NCBI RefSeq assembly: GCF_000517625.1
Contig: NZ_CP007055.1
Span: 1,488,001 to 1,552,000 of the forward strand
Direction: 5' to 3'
From: Halostagnicola larsenii XH-48
GTDB taxonomy: Archaea; Halobacteriota; Halobacteria; Halobacteriales; Natrialbaceae
Length of the DNA stretch: 64,000 nucleotides
Shown here: positions 36,082 through 45,734 of the stretch, one piece after another
Position numbering within the stretch: the stretch's first letter is position 1
Layout: each line of letters begins with the position of its first letter
Translations under genes and position numbers: made by a program
Notes under the pieces: generated by a model
Seen by the model: only the letters and a program-made list of their open reading frames with translations
The model's database searches: none
Told to the model about the DNA's origin: nothing

Positions 36082-36250
36082 GCTCGTTCGTTTCCGCCGC
36101 GCGTGATTAAAGGCCCCGCTCGCTCGGTCCAGCCTCCCGCTGTTCGATGGGGATTGAGAGCATCTCGAGCGAGAGGCAGAAACAACACGAACGGGACTCG
36201 AGTAGGTGAAAATATCGAACGACGAACGACCGGGAGAACAGCTCTCGCGT

Positions 36251-37378
36251 TCAGACGCCGAAGGTCGCCCTGATCATGTCCCGCGTTCCGGGGCCGAGTC
36301 CGACCGCGACGACGGTGATCATGAGCAAGATCGCATAGCGCGGACTGTCCTCGAAGACCGTCTCGTCGAAGATCCAGATGACGAAGACGGCGGCGGCCAG
36401 TTTCACGAGCAAGAACGGCCACGCGTCGCCAGTCACCGCGACGATATCTGCGGGAAGGACGGATCCCGTCGTGTTGACGATCCACCGGTTGATCGGATGT
36501 TTGGGAATGAGGTTCGCCGAGTGCCCGAAGACGGTCGCCCAGTCGAGGCCGACGACGTTCGCGACGCCGTCGACGGCGTGGGCCCAGATAACGACGATTC
36601 CCATGTACTCCGTCCCTCGGTTGAGACCGGGTGCGAACTGCTGTATCAACAGCCACGTTATCGCCGTCGCGATCGTCGCGCCGCCGAGCGTAACGAGCAA
36701 CAAGCCGGGGTAGAACTCCACATATGGTTTCGTCGCCGCGAGGTAGCCCAGATAGCCGAGCGCAGAGGCGAGCGCGAGCGTTCCGATTCCCGCGAGCGGA
36801 TACTCGTAGCCCGAGACGTAGCCGTTTCGCTCGAGCCAGACCGAGACGAGGACGGCAAAGAGCGTGAAGAAGAAGACGGTGAAGTAGATGAGCGGGCTGA
36901 TCAGGATGCCGTTCCAGGGCATCTGAATCGGAAGCTCACCGGTTGCGGTGTAGGTCGCAACGTTCGCGTCCTCGACGACTCGAAGCACGCCGCCGAACAG
37001 GAAGAACGGGAACAACCCGTAGAAGCCGGCCCGATAGCGGTCGATATCGAGTCGCTTGATGATGAAGATGATACCTATCAACAGGATTACGAGCGTCGGA
37101 ATGTAGCCCGCGTACGACTGTACGGTATACCCTGGCGAGGCGGTCGGCCCAGCGTCTCCCGGTGCGGCCGCACACTCGAGTTGTTCGCCGCCGGCCCACG
37201 TAACACAGCTCCAACCGTGGGCGTCGGCGACCACCGGCCCCCAGAAGTAGTGCCAGATGATGTCGACGTACACCCGTTGTGGAAAGAGGATCGCCCCGAG
37301 CGTGATCGCAGAGGCAAGGAGTGCGACGGTGGCGGCCCACACCCGGACCGGACCGTACCGATCGATGAAGTCGTCCAT
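36251..37378 (-). CDS. DUF63 family membrane protein
   Basis: 375 residues with about nine to ten membrane spans. This archaeal-only family has no known function. Typical segments are [12 protein letters not shown] (~44-55), [28 protein letters not shown], and [35 protein letters not shown], the last being the most conserved part of DUF63. Divergent or lone; nothing nearby hints at a partner. Confidence 0.88.
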   Translation of the reverse strand: MDDFIDRYGPVRVWAATVALLASAITLGAILFPQRVYVDIIWHYFWGPVVADAHGWSCVTWAGGEQLECAAAPGDAGPTASPGYTVQSYAGYIPTLVILLIGIIFIIKRLDIDRYRAGFYGLFPFFLFGGVLRVVEDANVATYTATGELPIQMPWNGILISPLIYFTVFFFTLFAVLVSVWLERNGYVSGYEYPLAGIGTLALASALGYLGYLAATKPYVEFYPGLLLVTLGGATIATAITWLLIQQFAPGLNRGTEYMGIVVIWAHAVDGVANVVGLDWATVFGHSANLIPKHPINRWIVNTTGSVLPADIVAVTGDAWPFLLVKLAAAVFVIWIFDETVFEDSPRYAILLMITVVAVGLGPGTRDMIRATFGV

Positions 37379-37591
37379 GATCGATATCCGTTGGGGCGAC
37401 CGCTTACCATTTCCGGTTTCGCTGACGGATCGAACCCGATCGGCCCTGCCACAGCCGTCTCGCCGCGAGGTTCAGTCGTCGGGCGATCTGGTCGAAGCGT
37501 AATTGCTGAGGCGGTACGAATCCTAGTTACTCGAAGCAGTGGAACCGTGGTCGCTCGAGTCGGCCTCAGTCGTCGGTCGGTTGGGCCGGAC

Positions 37592-38395
37592 TCAGCTATC
37601 GATCGCCTGGGTCGCCTCGAGCAGTTCGTCGTGGATCGCACCGTTCGAGGCCACCAGCCCGGTGCTGTCGTGTTTCCAGCGCTCGCCTTCGAGGTCGGTG
37701 ACCGTGCCTCCAGCCTTCCGGATCATCGCGACGCCGGCGACGGTATCCCACGAATTCGTCGGGAGGTTCGTCATCGTCCCGTCGAGACCGCCGCAGGCGA
37801 CCATCGCGAGGGTGGCCTGGGCGCTACCGAAGCGTCGCATGTCGCCGAATCGCTCGACGACCTCGCGGGTGGCGGTGGCGTACTGATCGCGCTGATCGAA
37901 GTCCCACCAGAACGTCGGGGAGACGGTCGCGGCTTCGGGGTCTGCGGTCTCGCTGACCGAAATCTCCCGGTCGTTTCGGTAGACCCCCGACGGCCCGGCG
38001 CGGTAGGTATCTCCGAGCGCCGGAAGAACGGTCGCCCCGGAGACCGGTTCGCCGTCGATAACCGCCGCAACGGCGGTGCCGAACACCCGGATACCGCGAA
38101 CGTAGTTGTTCGTCCCATCTATCGGATCGACGATCCAAGCGGGGCCGGATTCGGGGACCTCCTTCAGTTCGTCTTCTTCCTCGCCGACGACCGGATCGTC
38201 GGGGAACTCCTCCCGAATCGTGTCGATGACGGCGACCTGCGCGTCGCGGTCGGCCTGCGTGACGACATCGGTCTTCCCGTCTTTCGTCTCGACCTCGAGT
38301 GTCGTTCGAAACGACTCCTCGGCGATTTCAGCACCCGCTCTGGCGGCACGGAGCGCAGTCTCTGCCCGTTCGTCGGCCCGCTCGAGTTCGTCCAT
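37592..38395 (-). CDS. Inositol-monophosphatase family phosphatase
   Basis: 267-residue Mg-dependent sugar phosphatase (IMPase/FBPase family). Metal-binding residues are visible in GEEED (~71-75), DPIDGTNN (~90-97) and the second Asp motif NSWDTVAG (~213-220). In archaea such enzymes often act on both inositol-1-phosphate and fructose-1,6-bisphosphate, so the substrate is uncertain. The ATG at 38395 (MDELERADERAE) is the family start. Divergent from the SDR gene with 127 bases between. Confidence 0.9.
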   Translation of the reverse strand: MDELERADERAETALRAARAGAEIAEESFRTTLEVETKDGKTDVVTQADRDAQVAVIDTIREEFPDDPVVGEEEDELKEVPESGPAWIVDPIDGTNNYVRGIRVFGTAVAAVIDGEPVSGATVLPALGDTYRAGPSGVYRNDREISVSETADPEAATVSPTFWWDFDQRDQYATATREVVERFGDMRRFGSAQATLAMVACGGLDGTMTNLPTNSWDTVAGVAMIRKAGGTVTDLEGERWKHDSTGLVASNGAIHDELLEATQAIDS

Positions 38396-38522
38396 TGCTC
38401 GAGTATGGGGTGTCGAAACGAAAAGTTGTGGTGGTTTGACGGCTCCAGGGGTCGAAAACTGCAACTGGTACCAGCCCGTCAGCACTGAGAAAGACCCGAT
38501 CCAACATGACAGAAACCAATCT

Positions 38523-39290
38523 ATGACGGACGCATTCAATCTCGACGGACGAGTCGCAGTCGTAACGGGCGGTGGACGCGGCATCGGGCGAGCGATCGCA
38601 CTCGAGTTGGCCGCCGCCGGCGCGGCGGTCGTTCCGACCGCTCGAACGAGCGAGGAAGTCGAGGCCGTCGCCGCGGAAATCGAGGACGCAGATGGCACCG
38701 CGATAGCCGCCACCGCGGACGTAACCGATCGAGACGCGGTTTCGGCGGTGATCGAGCGCACCGAAGCCGAGTTGGGCGGGATCGACATCGTCGTCAACAA
38801 CGCCGGGTTCAATCCGGACGACGCGCTCGGTCGGCCTGAGGACGTGTCGACCGAGAGTCTGGGGGACGTGCTCGCGGTCAACCTCGAGGGAGCATTCGAG
38901 GTGACGACCGCCGCGGCGGAATCGCTGTTTGAGAGCGGCGGGGGCGCGGTGATCAACGTCGCGAGCGTCGGCGGGCTCGTCGGGCTTCCCCGTCAGCACC
39001 CGTACGTCGCCTCGAAACACGGCCTCGTCGGGCTTACCAAGAGTATGGCGCTCGACTGGGCACCCGAGGTCAGAGTCAACGCCGTCGCGCCGGGGTACGT
39101 CTCGACGGCGCTAACCGAAGACCTCGAGGCGAACGAACGGCTCCGGCAGTCGATTCTGGATCGAACACCGCTCGAGCGATTCGCCACGCCCGAGGAAATC
39201 GCCGGCCCGGTCGTCTTTCTCGCGAGCGACGCCGCAAGCTACGTGACCGGCGAGTGTCTGGCGGCCGACGGCGGCTGGACCGCGCGCTAA
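38523..39290 (+). CDS. Short-chain dehydrogenase/reductase (FabG-like)
   Basis: 255-residue classical SDR. The NAD(P) motif TGGGRGIG lies at ~15-22, NNAG at ~90-93, the active-site Ser in NVASVGG, YVASK with Tyr/Lys near 155-159, and a C-terminal SDAASYVTGECLAADGGWTAR. An Arg in TARTSEE after beta-2 suggests NADP. Substrate unknown; FabG-type 3-oxoacyl reductase or a sugar or alcohol dehydrogenase is possible. The frame is open far upstream, but the ATG at 38523 is the family start. Confidence 0.9.
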   Translation: MTDAFNLDGRVAVVTGGGRGIGRAIALELAAAGAAVVPTARTSEEVEAVAAEIEDADGTAIAATADVTDRDAVSAVIERTEAELGGIDIVVNNAGFNPDDALGRPEDVSTESLGDVLAVNLEGAFEVTTAAAESLFESGGGAVINVASVGGLVGLPRQHPYVASKHGLVGLTKSMALDWAPEVRVNAVAPGYVSTALTEDLEANERLRQSILDRTPLERFATPEEIAGPVVFLASDAASYVTGECLAADGGWTAR

Positions 39291-39440
39291 CGGCCTCAAT
39301 TTCGGGACAGTCACGTCAAATGCGTCGCTACCGCTCGAGTTCGGATTTCAGGAGTAAGTTGCGAGGGAAGATCGCTTCGTGTTGATCTTCCGCATCGTGG
39401 CCGGTCGCTACCGCGTGCGGGCGAAAGCGCCGGACAGTGA

Positions 39441-39523
39441 TGCGAGGGGAGGGAATTGAACCCACGAACGTCTACACGAACGGATCTTGAGTCCGTCGCC
39501 GTTGGCCGCTTGGCTACCCTCGC
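39441..39523 (-). tRNA. tRNA-Leu (anticodon CAA)
   Basis: 83-base class II tRNA. Acceptor GCGAGGG pairs with CCCTCGC, discriminator A at 39441, no CCA encoded. The D-arm stem is GCC/GGC. The anticodon stem ACGGA/TCCGT encloses the loop CTCAAGA with anticodon CAA at 39487-39489, reading UUG. The long variable arm forms CGT/ACG. The T arm GTGGG/CCCTC has one U-U mismatch. No intron is seen. Confidence 0.95.
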
Positions 39524-39639
39524 ACACACGCACTCGTTCGCTCCGGGGTGGTTAAAACGTCCCGATTTCGCCCTCGAGCGAATCCTCGAACGAACGCCGC
39601 CGAAGGACGGGAACTTGTCGAGAGAAACAGCCTGCGTCG

Positions 39640-39795
39640 TCAGTTCGCCGGCGCGGCGACTTCGACGGACTGGGAGTCGCCGTCGAAGAACGTCTCGTCG
39701 TAGCGTTCGCCGCAGTTCCCACACCTGTACCCACCATCGATATGTTCGTACAGACGCTCACCACAGTCCTCACACCGACCGTACGGCTGTTTCAT
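39640..39795 (-). CDS. Small zinc-ribbon protein
   Basis: 51 residues with two CxxC pairs (Cys8/Cys11, Cys25/Cys28) in MKQPYGRCEDCG and GYRCGNCGERYDE, a typical minimal zinc ribbon. The tail is short and neutral. A TCTTTATCCG box lies 26-35 bases before the ATG at 39795, as expected for a leaderless gene, which also rules out the longer frame. Function unknown; many such haloarchaeal mini-proteins are thought to be regulators. Confidence 0.8.
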   Translation of the reverse strand: MKQPYGRCEDCGERLYEHIDGGYRCGNCGERYDETFFDGDSQSVEVAAPAN

Positions 39796-39820
39796 TAACT
39801 GAAACTTTCGATGGGGTTCG

Positions 39821-39830
39821 GATAAAGACA
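39821..39830 (-). promoter_or_regulatory. TATA-like box of the zinc-ribbon gene
   Basis: TGTCTTTATC on the minus strand, 26-35 bases before the ATG at 39795. Confidence 0.5.
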
Positions 39831-39964
39831 TCGGCCGTTTTAGGGTTCGGGCTCGAGTCGGCGACTCGAACGCGAGAGAGAACAACTGACGCACAAACCC
39901 GAACGCGAAGACCGACCGGCGCACGGACCCGAACCGATATTCCGCTGGCTGCGTTCGTGTCCCC

Positions 39965-40447
39965 ATGGACGAACACACGAACGATCCGACGGTCGGGCCG
40001 CCCGACGGCAACCCGCCGGGGTGGTCCGCGGACGGGGAGCGCTGGGAACACGCGACGCTCCGTCGAGCCACGGTCCACGGCGTTCGGTTGTTCAACGCGG
40101 GCGAGTACCACCGTAGCCACGATTGTTTCGAGGACGAGTGGTACAACTACGGCCGCGGACGCACCGAGAGCGCGTTCCTCCACGGGATGGTGCAGGTCGC
40201 CGCCGGAGCCTACAAACACGTCGACTTTCGGGACGACGACGGGATGCGCTCGCTGTTTCGAACGGCCCTCGAGTACCTTCAGGGCGTGCCTCGCGATTAC
40301 TACGGCGTCGACGTCCTCGACGTCCGCACCGCCCTGACCAACGCGCTCGAGTCGCCCGAGCGCATCGACGATTGGCGGATCCGGCTCGACGACGCGCATC
40401 CGACGGCTCGTGAGATTGACCGCGCATACGCGGATCGCCTCGAGTGA
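39965..40447 (+). CDS. DUF309 family protein
   Basis: 160 residues. The core of DUF309, [18 protein letters not shown] (~43-60) followed by [16 protein letters not shown], is complete; its His, Glu and Asp residues are suited to bind a metal, but the function is unknown. The first ~25 residues are an extra Pro/Gly-rich leader. The ATG at 39965 is preferred for its position after an AT-poor 5' region; no clear TATA box was found. It lies upstream of the deacylase gene in the same direction with a 168-base gap. Confidence 0.85.
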   Translation: MDEHTNDPTVGPPDGNPPGWSADGERWEHATLRRATVHGVRLFNAGEYHRSHDCFEDEWYNYGRGRTESAFLHGMVQVAAGAYKHVDFRDDDGMRSLFRTALEYLQGVPRDYYGVDVLDVRTALTNALESPERIDDWRIRLDDAHPTAREIDRAYADRLE

Positions 40448-40615
40448 CCGCCTCGATTGATCGTCGACCCATCGACTGAGTACCGGCCGACAGTTCATCA
40501 ACGCACATTGCCAATATTTGACAGTCGCTACCGGGGCGCGTTTCGCCGTGGTACGCCGCCCCGAGAGTCGTTCGTAACCGAATCGCCTTTGAGGCTGACG
40601 AACCTATTGCTGGTA

Positions 40616-41413
40616 ATGAGAGTTGCACAGATTGGCTCCGGAACGCCGGAGCTGGCGATTCTCGCCGGCATTCACGGCGACGAGCCCTGCGGCGTTCGAG
40701 CCGTCGAGCGGTTGCTCGAGCAGCGGCCGGCCGTCGAACGGCCCGTCAAACTCGTCGTCGCGAACGAGCGAGCGTTAGAGCAACAGGTCAGATACGTCGA
40801 CGAAGACCTCAACCGCGCGTTTCCCGGCAATTCGGACGCCGAGACGCACGAAGGGCAGTTAGCTGCGAAACTCACGGACGAACTCGAGGACTGTCTCACC
40901 TTCTCGATGCATTCGACCCAGAGTCACAACGAACCGTTCGCCATCGTCAAAGACGTCACTGACACTGCACGGGAACTCTGCCCGCAACTCCCCGTCGCGG
41001 CGATGGTCGAGACTGGGAACTTCTCGGAGGGGCGGCTGTTCACCGAAATCGACACGATCGAGGTCGAGTGCGGCTTACAGGGAAGCGAAACGGCCGCCGA
41101 AAACGCCTACAGTCTCACGCGGGCGTTTCTCACCGCGACCGGCGCACTGCCGGGCGATACGGTCAGCCGTGATCTCCCCGTCTACCGCCTCGTCGACTGC
41201 ATCTGGAAGGACCAGGCCGATACCTACGAAGTGTTCGTCGACAACTTCACCCGCGTCGAGCAAGGCGACTCCTTCGCCGCAGCGGACGGCGAGATGCAAG
41301 TCGCCGACGAGCCGTTTTATCCCGTGCTCATGTCCGCCAACGGCTACCGCGACGTGTTCGGCTATACCGCGGAAAAACTCGACGTTCTCTCCTCGCCCAC
41401 GGCCGCCGACTGA
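40616..41413 (+). CDS. Succinylglutamate desuccinylase / aspartoacylase family protein
   Basis: 265-residue zinc-dependent deacylase related to carboxypeptidase M14. Zinc ligands His20 and Glu23 are in AGIHGDEP, with the third in SMHSTQSH (His99). DLNRAFPG and a catalytic-type Glu in IEVECG complete the pattern. The acyl-amino-acid substrate cannot be told. The ATG at 40616 (MRVAQIGSG) is the natural start; an open frame from 40457 is not typical protein. Confidence 0.88.
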   Translation: MRVAQIGSGTPELAILAGIHGDEPCGVRAVERLLEQRPAVERPVKLVVANERALEQQVRYVDEDLNRAFPGNSDAETHEGQLAAKLTDELEDCLTFSMHSTQSHNEPFAIVKDVTDTARELCPQLPVAAMVETGNFSEGRLFTEIDTIEVECGLQGSETAAENAYSLTRAFLTATGALPGDTVSRDLPVYRLVDCIWKDQADTYEVFVDNFTRVEQGDSFAAADGEMQVADEPFYPVLMSANGYRDVFGYTAEKLDVLSSPTAAD

Positions 41414-41524
41414 CGCTAGTGGATTATCGATCACCGGAAGTACCGATCTCCTCCTCGAGCCGAACCACCGGAAAAACGGACGCCGACCAAAGCACAGTCG
41501 TGTCTCCGCATCGTTCCCGTTCGC

Positions 41525-42850
41525 ATGGATCGTCCGTCACGACGACGCGTTCTGCAGACGGCCGGTGCGGTCTCGATTCTGGCCGCCGGGTGTCTTCGAG
41601 ACTCGACCCAGACGGAACTCGCGGAACCTGGGGACGCCCCCGATTACGAGTGGGAAGAACCGGACTGGGAGCCCGCCGAGGGCGCACCTTCCGAAGCCGA
41701 TGTCGAACCGACGACGGTCGTGTCCGGCCTCGAGATCCCGTGGGATCTCACGTTCGCAGATACCGACGCGTTCCTGACCGAACGAGACGGCGGCGTCCGG
41801 CGCTTCGAAGCCGGCGCAATAGGCGAGGAGACGGGACTCGAGCCGACGGCTGGCGAGGCGGTTCTCGAGGCCGACGACCTACCGGATCGGTCGGCACCGG
41901 GCGAAGGCGGAACGCTCGGCGTCGCGGCACATCCGTCCTACCCCGACGAGCCGGCGTTGTTCGTCTACTACACGGTCGATACCGGCGAGATCGAAAACCG
42001 CGTCGTCCGGTACGACCTCGAGCGCGACGAAATCTCGCCGATCGTCGAGGGGATTCCGGGTGCGGCGATTCACAACGGCGGTCGCCTCGCGTTCGGACCG
42101 GAGGGCAATCTCTGGGTGACGACGGGCGACGCGGAAACGCCGTCCCAGACCCAGGATCCGTCGTCGCTCGCGGGGGCAATCCTTCGCGTGACGCCCGACG
42201 GCGACGCCGCGCCGGGGAACCCCGACTTCGGTGCCGAAAGCGATCCCCGGACGTACTCGCTCGGCCACCGAAACCCGCAGGGAATCGATTTCGGACCGGA
42301 CGGAACGGCGTTCGCGGCCGAACACGGCCCGACCAGCCGAGACGAGGTTTCGATCGTCGACCCCGGCGGGAACTACGGGTGGGACGTCGTTCGCGGCGGT
42401 CCCGACGATCCGGAGTACGGAGCCTACGGCGACGAGTACGACCGGGTCACGCCGCCCGTGCTCAACACGGGCCCCGAGACGACGTGGGCACCGTCGGGGA
42501 TCGCATTCGCCGACGGGGACGCGATTGCGAACTGGCAGAACCGGCTGTTCGCCTGCGGGCTCGCCTCGCAAACGCTGTATTCCGTTACGCTAACCGTGCC
42601 CGGCGAATCCTCGAGCGCTGTCGACGGTGATGGCGAGGTCGCGTACGACGCGGACTGGCTCGACGACCGGCTGACCGCGGTCGCCCACCCGCTTTTCGAG
42701 GGCGAGTACGGTCGTCTCCGACACGTCGAGCAGGGGCCCGACGGAGCGTTCTATCTCCTCACATCGAACCGGGACGGTCGAGCTGGCGGCGGGTTTCCCC
42801 GGGCGGACGACGACCGGATCGTCCGCCTCGAGCAGTTCGAAGAGTCGTAA
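41525..42850 (+). CDS. PQQ-dependent sugar dehydrogenase-like lipoprotein
   Basis: 441-residue exported beta-propeller of the GDH-B / Asd / Hhip type. Signal: MDRPSRRRVLQTAGAVSILAAGC, a twin-arginine motif and lipobox with Cys23. The propeller has LEIPWDLTFAD, GEGGTLGVAAHP, NGGRLAFGPEGNLWVTTGDA, GHRNPQGIDF, AEHGPTSRDEV and GGNYGWDVVRGG, all typical of soluble quinoprotein glucose dehydrogenase relatives. It may oxidise sugars at the cell surface; the electron acceptor is unknown. One upstream promoter cannot be clearly identified. Confidence 0.88.
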   Translation: MDRPSRRRVLQTAGAVSILAAGCLRDSTQTELAEPGDAPDYEWEEPDWEPAEGAPSEADVEPTTVVSGLEIPWDLTFADTDAFLTERDGGVRRFEAGAIGEETGLEPTAGEAVLEADDLPDRSAPGEGGTLGVAAHPSYPDEPALFVYYTVDTGEIENRVVRYDLERDEISPIVEGIPGAAIHNGGRLAFGPEGNLWVTTGDAETPSQTQDPSSLAGAILRVTPDGDAAPGNPDFGAESDPRTYSLGHRNPQGIDFGPDGTAFAAEHGPTSRDEVSIVDPGGNYGWDVVRGGPDDPEYGAYGDEYDRVTPPVLNTGPETTWAPSGIAFADGDAIANWQNRLFACGLASQTLYSVTLTVPGESSSAVDGDGEVAYDADWLDDRLTAVAHPLFEGEYGRLRHVEQGPDGAFYLLTSNRDGRAGGGFPRADDDRIVRLEQFEES

Positions 42851-42961
42851 GCATCGACGCCCGCGTTCGATGCCGAAACAGTTGGAGTACTAATGAATTC
42901 ACAGGTGGTTCGCGGGGAGAATGACGCAAGGCCTATCTGACACACTCCCGTATGGACAGAC

Positions 42962-43306
42962 ATGGACTTCCCACCGAACCAGGGCCTTGATCAGGACGAA
43001 GTCGACGAACACGTCGAAGAAACCCTCGCAGAGAACGAGGTCGTTCTGTTCATGAAGGGAACCGAACTGATGCCCCAGTGTGGGTACTCCCGGAACGCAC
43101 TGGGTCTGATCAGCGAGCACCGCGACGAGTTCGAGACCGTCGACGTGCTGGATTCACTCGCCGAATACCGCGCGGCACTCGAGGCACACAGCGGCTGGGA
43201 GACCATCCCGCAGACGTTCGTCGACGGCGAGTTCGTCGGCGGCTCTGACATCCTTTCGGAACTCGAGGAGCGCGGCGAACTCGAGGAAACGCTCAACGCC
43301 GCCTAG
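42962..43306 (+). CDS. Monothiol-type glutaredoxin
   Basis: 114 residues, thioredoxin fold. Active-site CGYS (Cys40-Ser43) in MPQCGYSRN, preceded by VVLFMKGT and followed by WETIPQTFVDGEFVGGSDIL with the cis-Pro TIPQ. This is the Grx4/GrxD class, which often takes part in iron-sulfur cluster handling. Haloarchaea lack glutathione but hold gamma-glutamylcysteine, whose synthase gene lies in this window. Followed by a DUF7110-type gene. Confidence 0.92.
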   Translation: MDFPPNQGLDQDEVDEHVEETLAENEVVLFMKGTELMPQCGYSRNALGLISEHRDEFETVDVLDSLAEYRAALEAHSGWETIPQTFVDGEFVGGSDILSELEERGELEETLNAA

Positions 43307-43435
43307 GCGCGTATTGGACGAATTGACGAACGACCAACATTGGTACGGACCCGACGTGTCCGTATATAACAGCAGGTCATATATGGCACGCTCCCGTACT
43401 ACAACCAACGACTGTCGCCGGCACACCTTCCCACC

Positions 43436-44017
43436 ATGTCAACAGAGGATTCAAGACACGTATATCGGCTCCACTCGACCCTCGAATTGCCACTCGAAGA
43501 CCTTCGCGAGCATCTGGACGAGGCGGTCTATCCGGATGGCGTGACCGATGTCGAACTCACGCGTCGGAACAACACGCTGATACTCAAGGCCGTCTCCGAA
43601 GACGAATCGGTAAGCAAGTACACGCCAGCGGCCCAGCTCAAAGCCAGCGTCACCGAGAACAGAGTCTACGAGGAGGATCCCGAAGAGCGGCGCAACTCCT
43701 TCCGCTGGGACGAAGAAGACGAAGAGGAGATCGAATCCGAACTGGTCGAGTTCGCCGCGTTCAAAGGCGACCGGGAAACCGTCCTCCAGAACTCTCTGTT
43801 GCAGTACGAGATGTTCCTCGTGCTCTGTGATATCGCACAGGCCGCCGAGAAGGGGACGTTGACGGCAATCTCCGAACACGACGGCGATCTCGAGGCCACC
43901 CGGATCGTCGACGGCGAACCGCGACCGGCGGACGTGGAGGTCGTCGAAGGACCGGGGGACCGCAAGGCCGCCCAGACGGGCGTCAACTGGCGAGATAACA
44001 AGTTCATTAGCGACTAA
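43436..44017 (+). CDS. Haloarchaeal protein of unknown function (DUF7110-type)
   Basis: 193 residues, acidic, no membrane span. It has an N-terminal alpha/beta region (HVYRLHSTLELPLEDLREHLDEAVYPDGVTDVELTRRNNTLILKAV), a charged middle (DEEDEEEIES), and a helical C-terminus with LLQYEMFLVLCDIAQAAEKGTL. No catalytic motif was recognised. Two TATA-like strings, GTATATAAC and CATATATGG, lie at 43367-43385; with either the mRNA would have a leader of a few tens of bases. It follows the glutaredoxin gene in the same direction. Confidence 0.78.
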   Translation: MSTEDSRHVYRLHSTLELPLEDLREHLDEAVYPDGVTDVELTRRNNTLILKAVSEDESVSKYTPAAQLKASVTENRVYEEDPEERRNSFRWDEEDEEEIESELVEFAAFKGDRETVLQNSLLQYEMFLVLCDIAQAAEKGTLTAISEHDGDLEATRIVDGEPRPADVEVVEGPGDRKAAQTGVNWRDNKFISD

Positions 44018-44187
44018 GATCGACACGACTCGGTACCGGATACGACGTGCGACGGCGGACTACTACTTCGTGAGAGATCGCTCTCTAGTGACTTCGGTGG
44101 AATCTGACCCGTGATCGTAGAGTCGACCATCCGAACATCGACTCGAGGAGAGGCGATCTGAAATCAGCAACTGTTGGGGAAATTCGG

Positions 44188-45585
44188 TCAGTACAACAGT
44201 GAAAACACCGCGAACTGGAGCGGGAGTAAGAACGCGATGGTCGCGAGCGAACACGCGATTGTCGTGGTGATCAACTCCTTCGTTTCCACGTCGCCCTCCG
44301 CGAGCATCACGATCAACACCGCCGATTGGTACGGGAAGAAGTACGAACTCAACGCCACCACCTCGGACATCAACACTGGCGTGAGCGGCAGCCCTGCAGC
44401 CTCCGCGTAGGGTATCAGAACAGGGGTGAGGACGCTTGCGACGGCCAGTCCCTCCATCACGAACGTCAGTGCCAAGGTGATGAAGAAGATACACGCGAAG
44501 ATTATCGCGAGCGGCGCGTCCGTCGGGATCAACTCGAGGAGATACGTGGACGCGCCGTCGGAGAACCCGGTCTGAGAGAGTCCGTCGCCGATGGCGAACA
44601 CGGCCGCGATGAAAAACAGGATCGAGTAGTCCGTCTCCCCACCTACCTCCCGAAAATCGACGACGCCGACAGACGGCAGGAAGGCGAGGACGACGACGAC
44701 GAGCGCGCCGACGACGGGGTGAAAGCCGTGGACGAAATCGGTCGCCCAGACGACCGCCCCGACGAGCAAGATGAGCAGCATCCGCTTTTCGGTCTCCCCG
44801 GCAGTTCCACCGTCGGTGTCGGGAAGCTCGAATCCGGAATTTGTCTCGGGACGGAACAGGTAGTAAGTGACCGCGATGACGAGCAATACGCGTAAAATTC
44901 CCATTACGGGGTACATGTGGAGCGCCCACTCCGTCCACGTGATCTGCTGGCCGGCGATCGACTGTGCGAAACCGGTGAGAATGATGTTCGGCAGATCGGC
45001 GGTCAGGATACCCGGCGAGCCGTAGAACGTCGCGAACAGCGGACCGAGGTAGATCCCGACTCGAGCCTGCCGCGAGTCGAACAACGAGCCGGTCTCCTTG
45101 AGGATTGGTGCCAATACGAGGATCCGCACGAGCGAGGAGGGGACGAGCAACGCGAGCGCGTGTGCGCCGAGCGAAAGCACGAGCAGGAGCCGCCGATACG
45201 CCCGGGTGGGATCCGATCGAACTTCCGGAGAAATACTTCGGCTCGTCATCCAACTTCCCGCCCAGTTCGCGAGGCCGCTTCGCCGCGTCGCCTCACCCAT
45301 GAGCAGTCCGAATCCGATCAGCCAGGTTGCCGGTTCCTGAAAGCCGGTCAGTGCCAGATCCGTCGAAAACGTGACCGCGATGAGCCCGATTCCGAGGATG
45401 CCGGTGAAGGCCGGTGGTACCGGCGTGAGAACCCAGAGGATAATGCAAAAGAGCGTGATCGATAGCATCGTCGCCATCGTCCCAGTGTCGGCGAGGGCGA
45501 CCCACGTGACGAGTGCGACCGCCGTGGCGAAGAAAAACGAAACCGGCGGCGACTTGACTCGCCCGAGTACCGTCCGACGTTCCAT
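44188..45585 (-). CDS. SLC13 / DASS family anion transporter
   Basis: 465 residues with eleven or more membrane spans, divalent-anion:Na+ symporter family. Typical elements are the SLC13-like N-terminal PPVSFFFATAVALVTWVAL, GFGLLMGEATRRSGLANW, FATFYGSPGILTADLPNIILTGF (with the SNT-like Na+ site region modified to TADLPN), and the second-repeat GLAVASVLTPVLIPYA. A GTG at 45594 would add three residues; the ATG at 45585 (MERRTVLG) is preferred. Substrate may be a dicarboxylate or sulfate; not decided. Confidence 0.85.
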   Translation of the reverse strand: MERRTVLGRVKSPPVSFFFATAVALVTWVALADTGTMATMLSITLFCIILWVLTPVPPAFTGILGIGLIAVTFSTDLALTGFQEPATWLIGFGLLMGEATRRSGLANWAGSWMTSRSISPEVRSDPTRAYRRLLLVLSLGAHALALLVPSSLVRILVLAPILKETGSLFDSRQARVGIYLGPLFATFYGSPGILTADLPNIILTGFAQSIAGQQITWTEWALHMYPVMGILRVLLVIAVTYYLFRPETNSGFELPDTDGGTAGETEKRMLLILLVGAVVWATDFVHGFHPVVGALVVVVLAFLPSVGVVDFREVGGETDYSILFFIAAVFAIGDGLSQTGFSDGASTYLLELIPTDAPLAIIFACIFFITLALTFVMEGLAVASVLTPVLIPYAEAAGLPLTPVLMSEVVALSSYFFPYQSAVLIVMLAEGDVETKELITTTIACSLATIAFLLPLQFAVFSLLY

Positions 45586-45734
45586 TGCCGGCACTCGGCA
45601 GTCCGGCTATAAATGACACGTGATCGCGGCATTCGCCGCCGTCAGACGGTTCGATTTCCATACGTATCTTGATGAGCATTCGCTCGCTCGGATCAGAACG
45701 ACGAAATAGCTGCGATACGCTACCTCGAGTACGA

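Noticed and set aside
36206-38488. 760-codon plus-strand frame
   Set aside because: Antisense shadow of the DUF63 and inositol-phosphatase genes caused by high GC.
39441-39523. U-U mismatch in the T stem of tRNA-Leu as a sign of a pseudogene
   Set aside because: All other stems, the anticodon loop and the long variable arm are intact, so it is taken as a functional tRNA.
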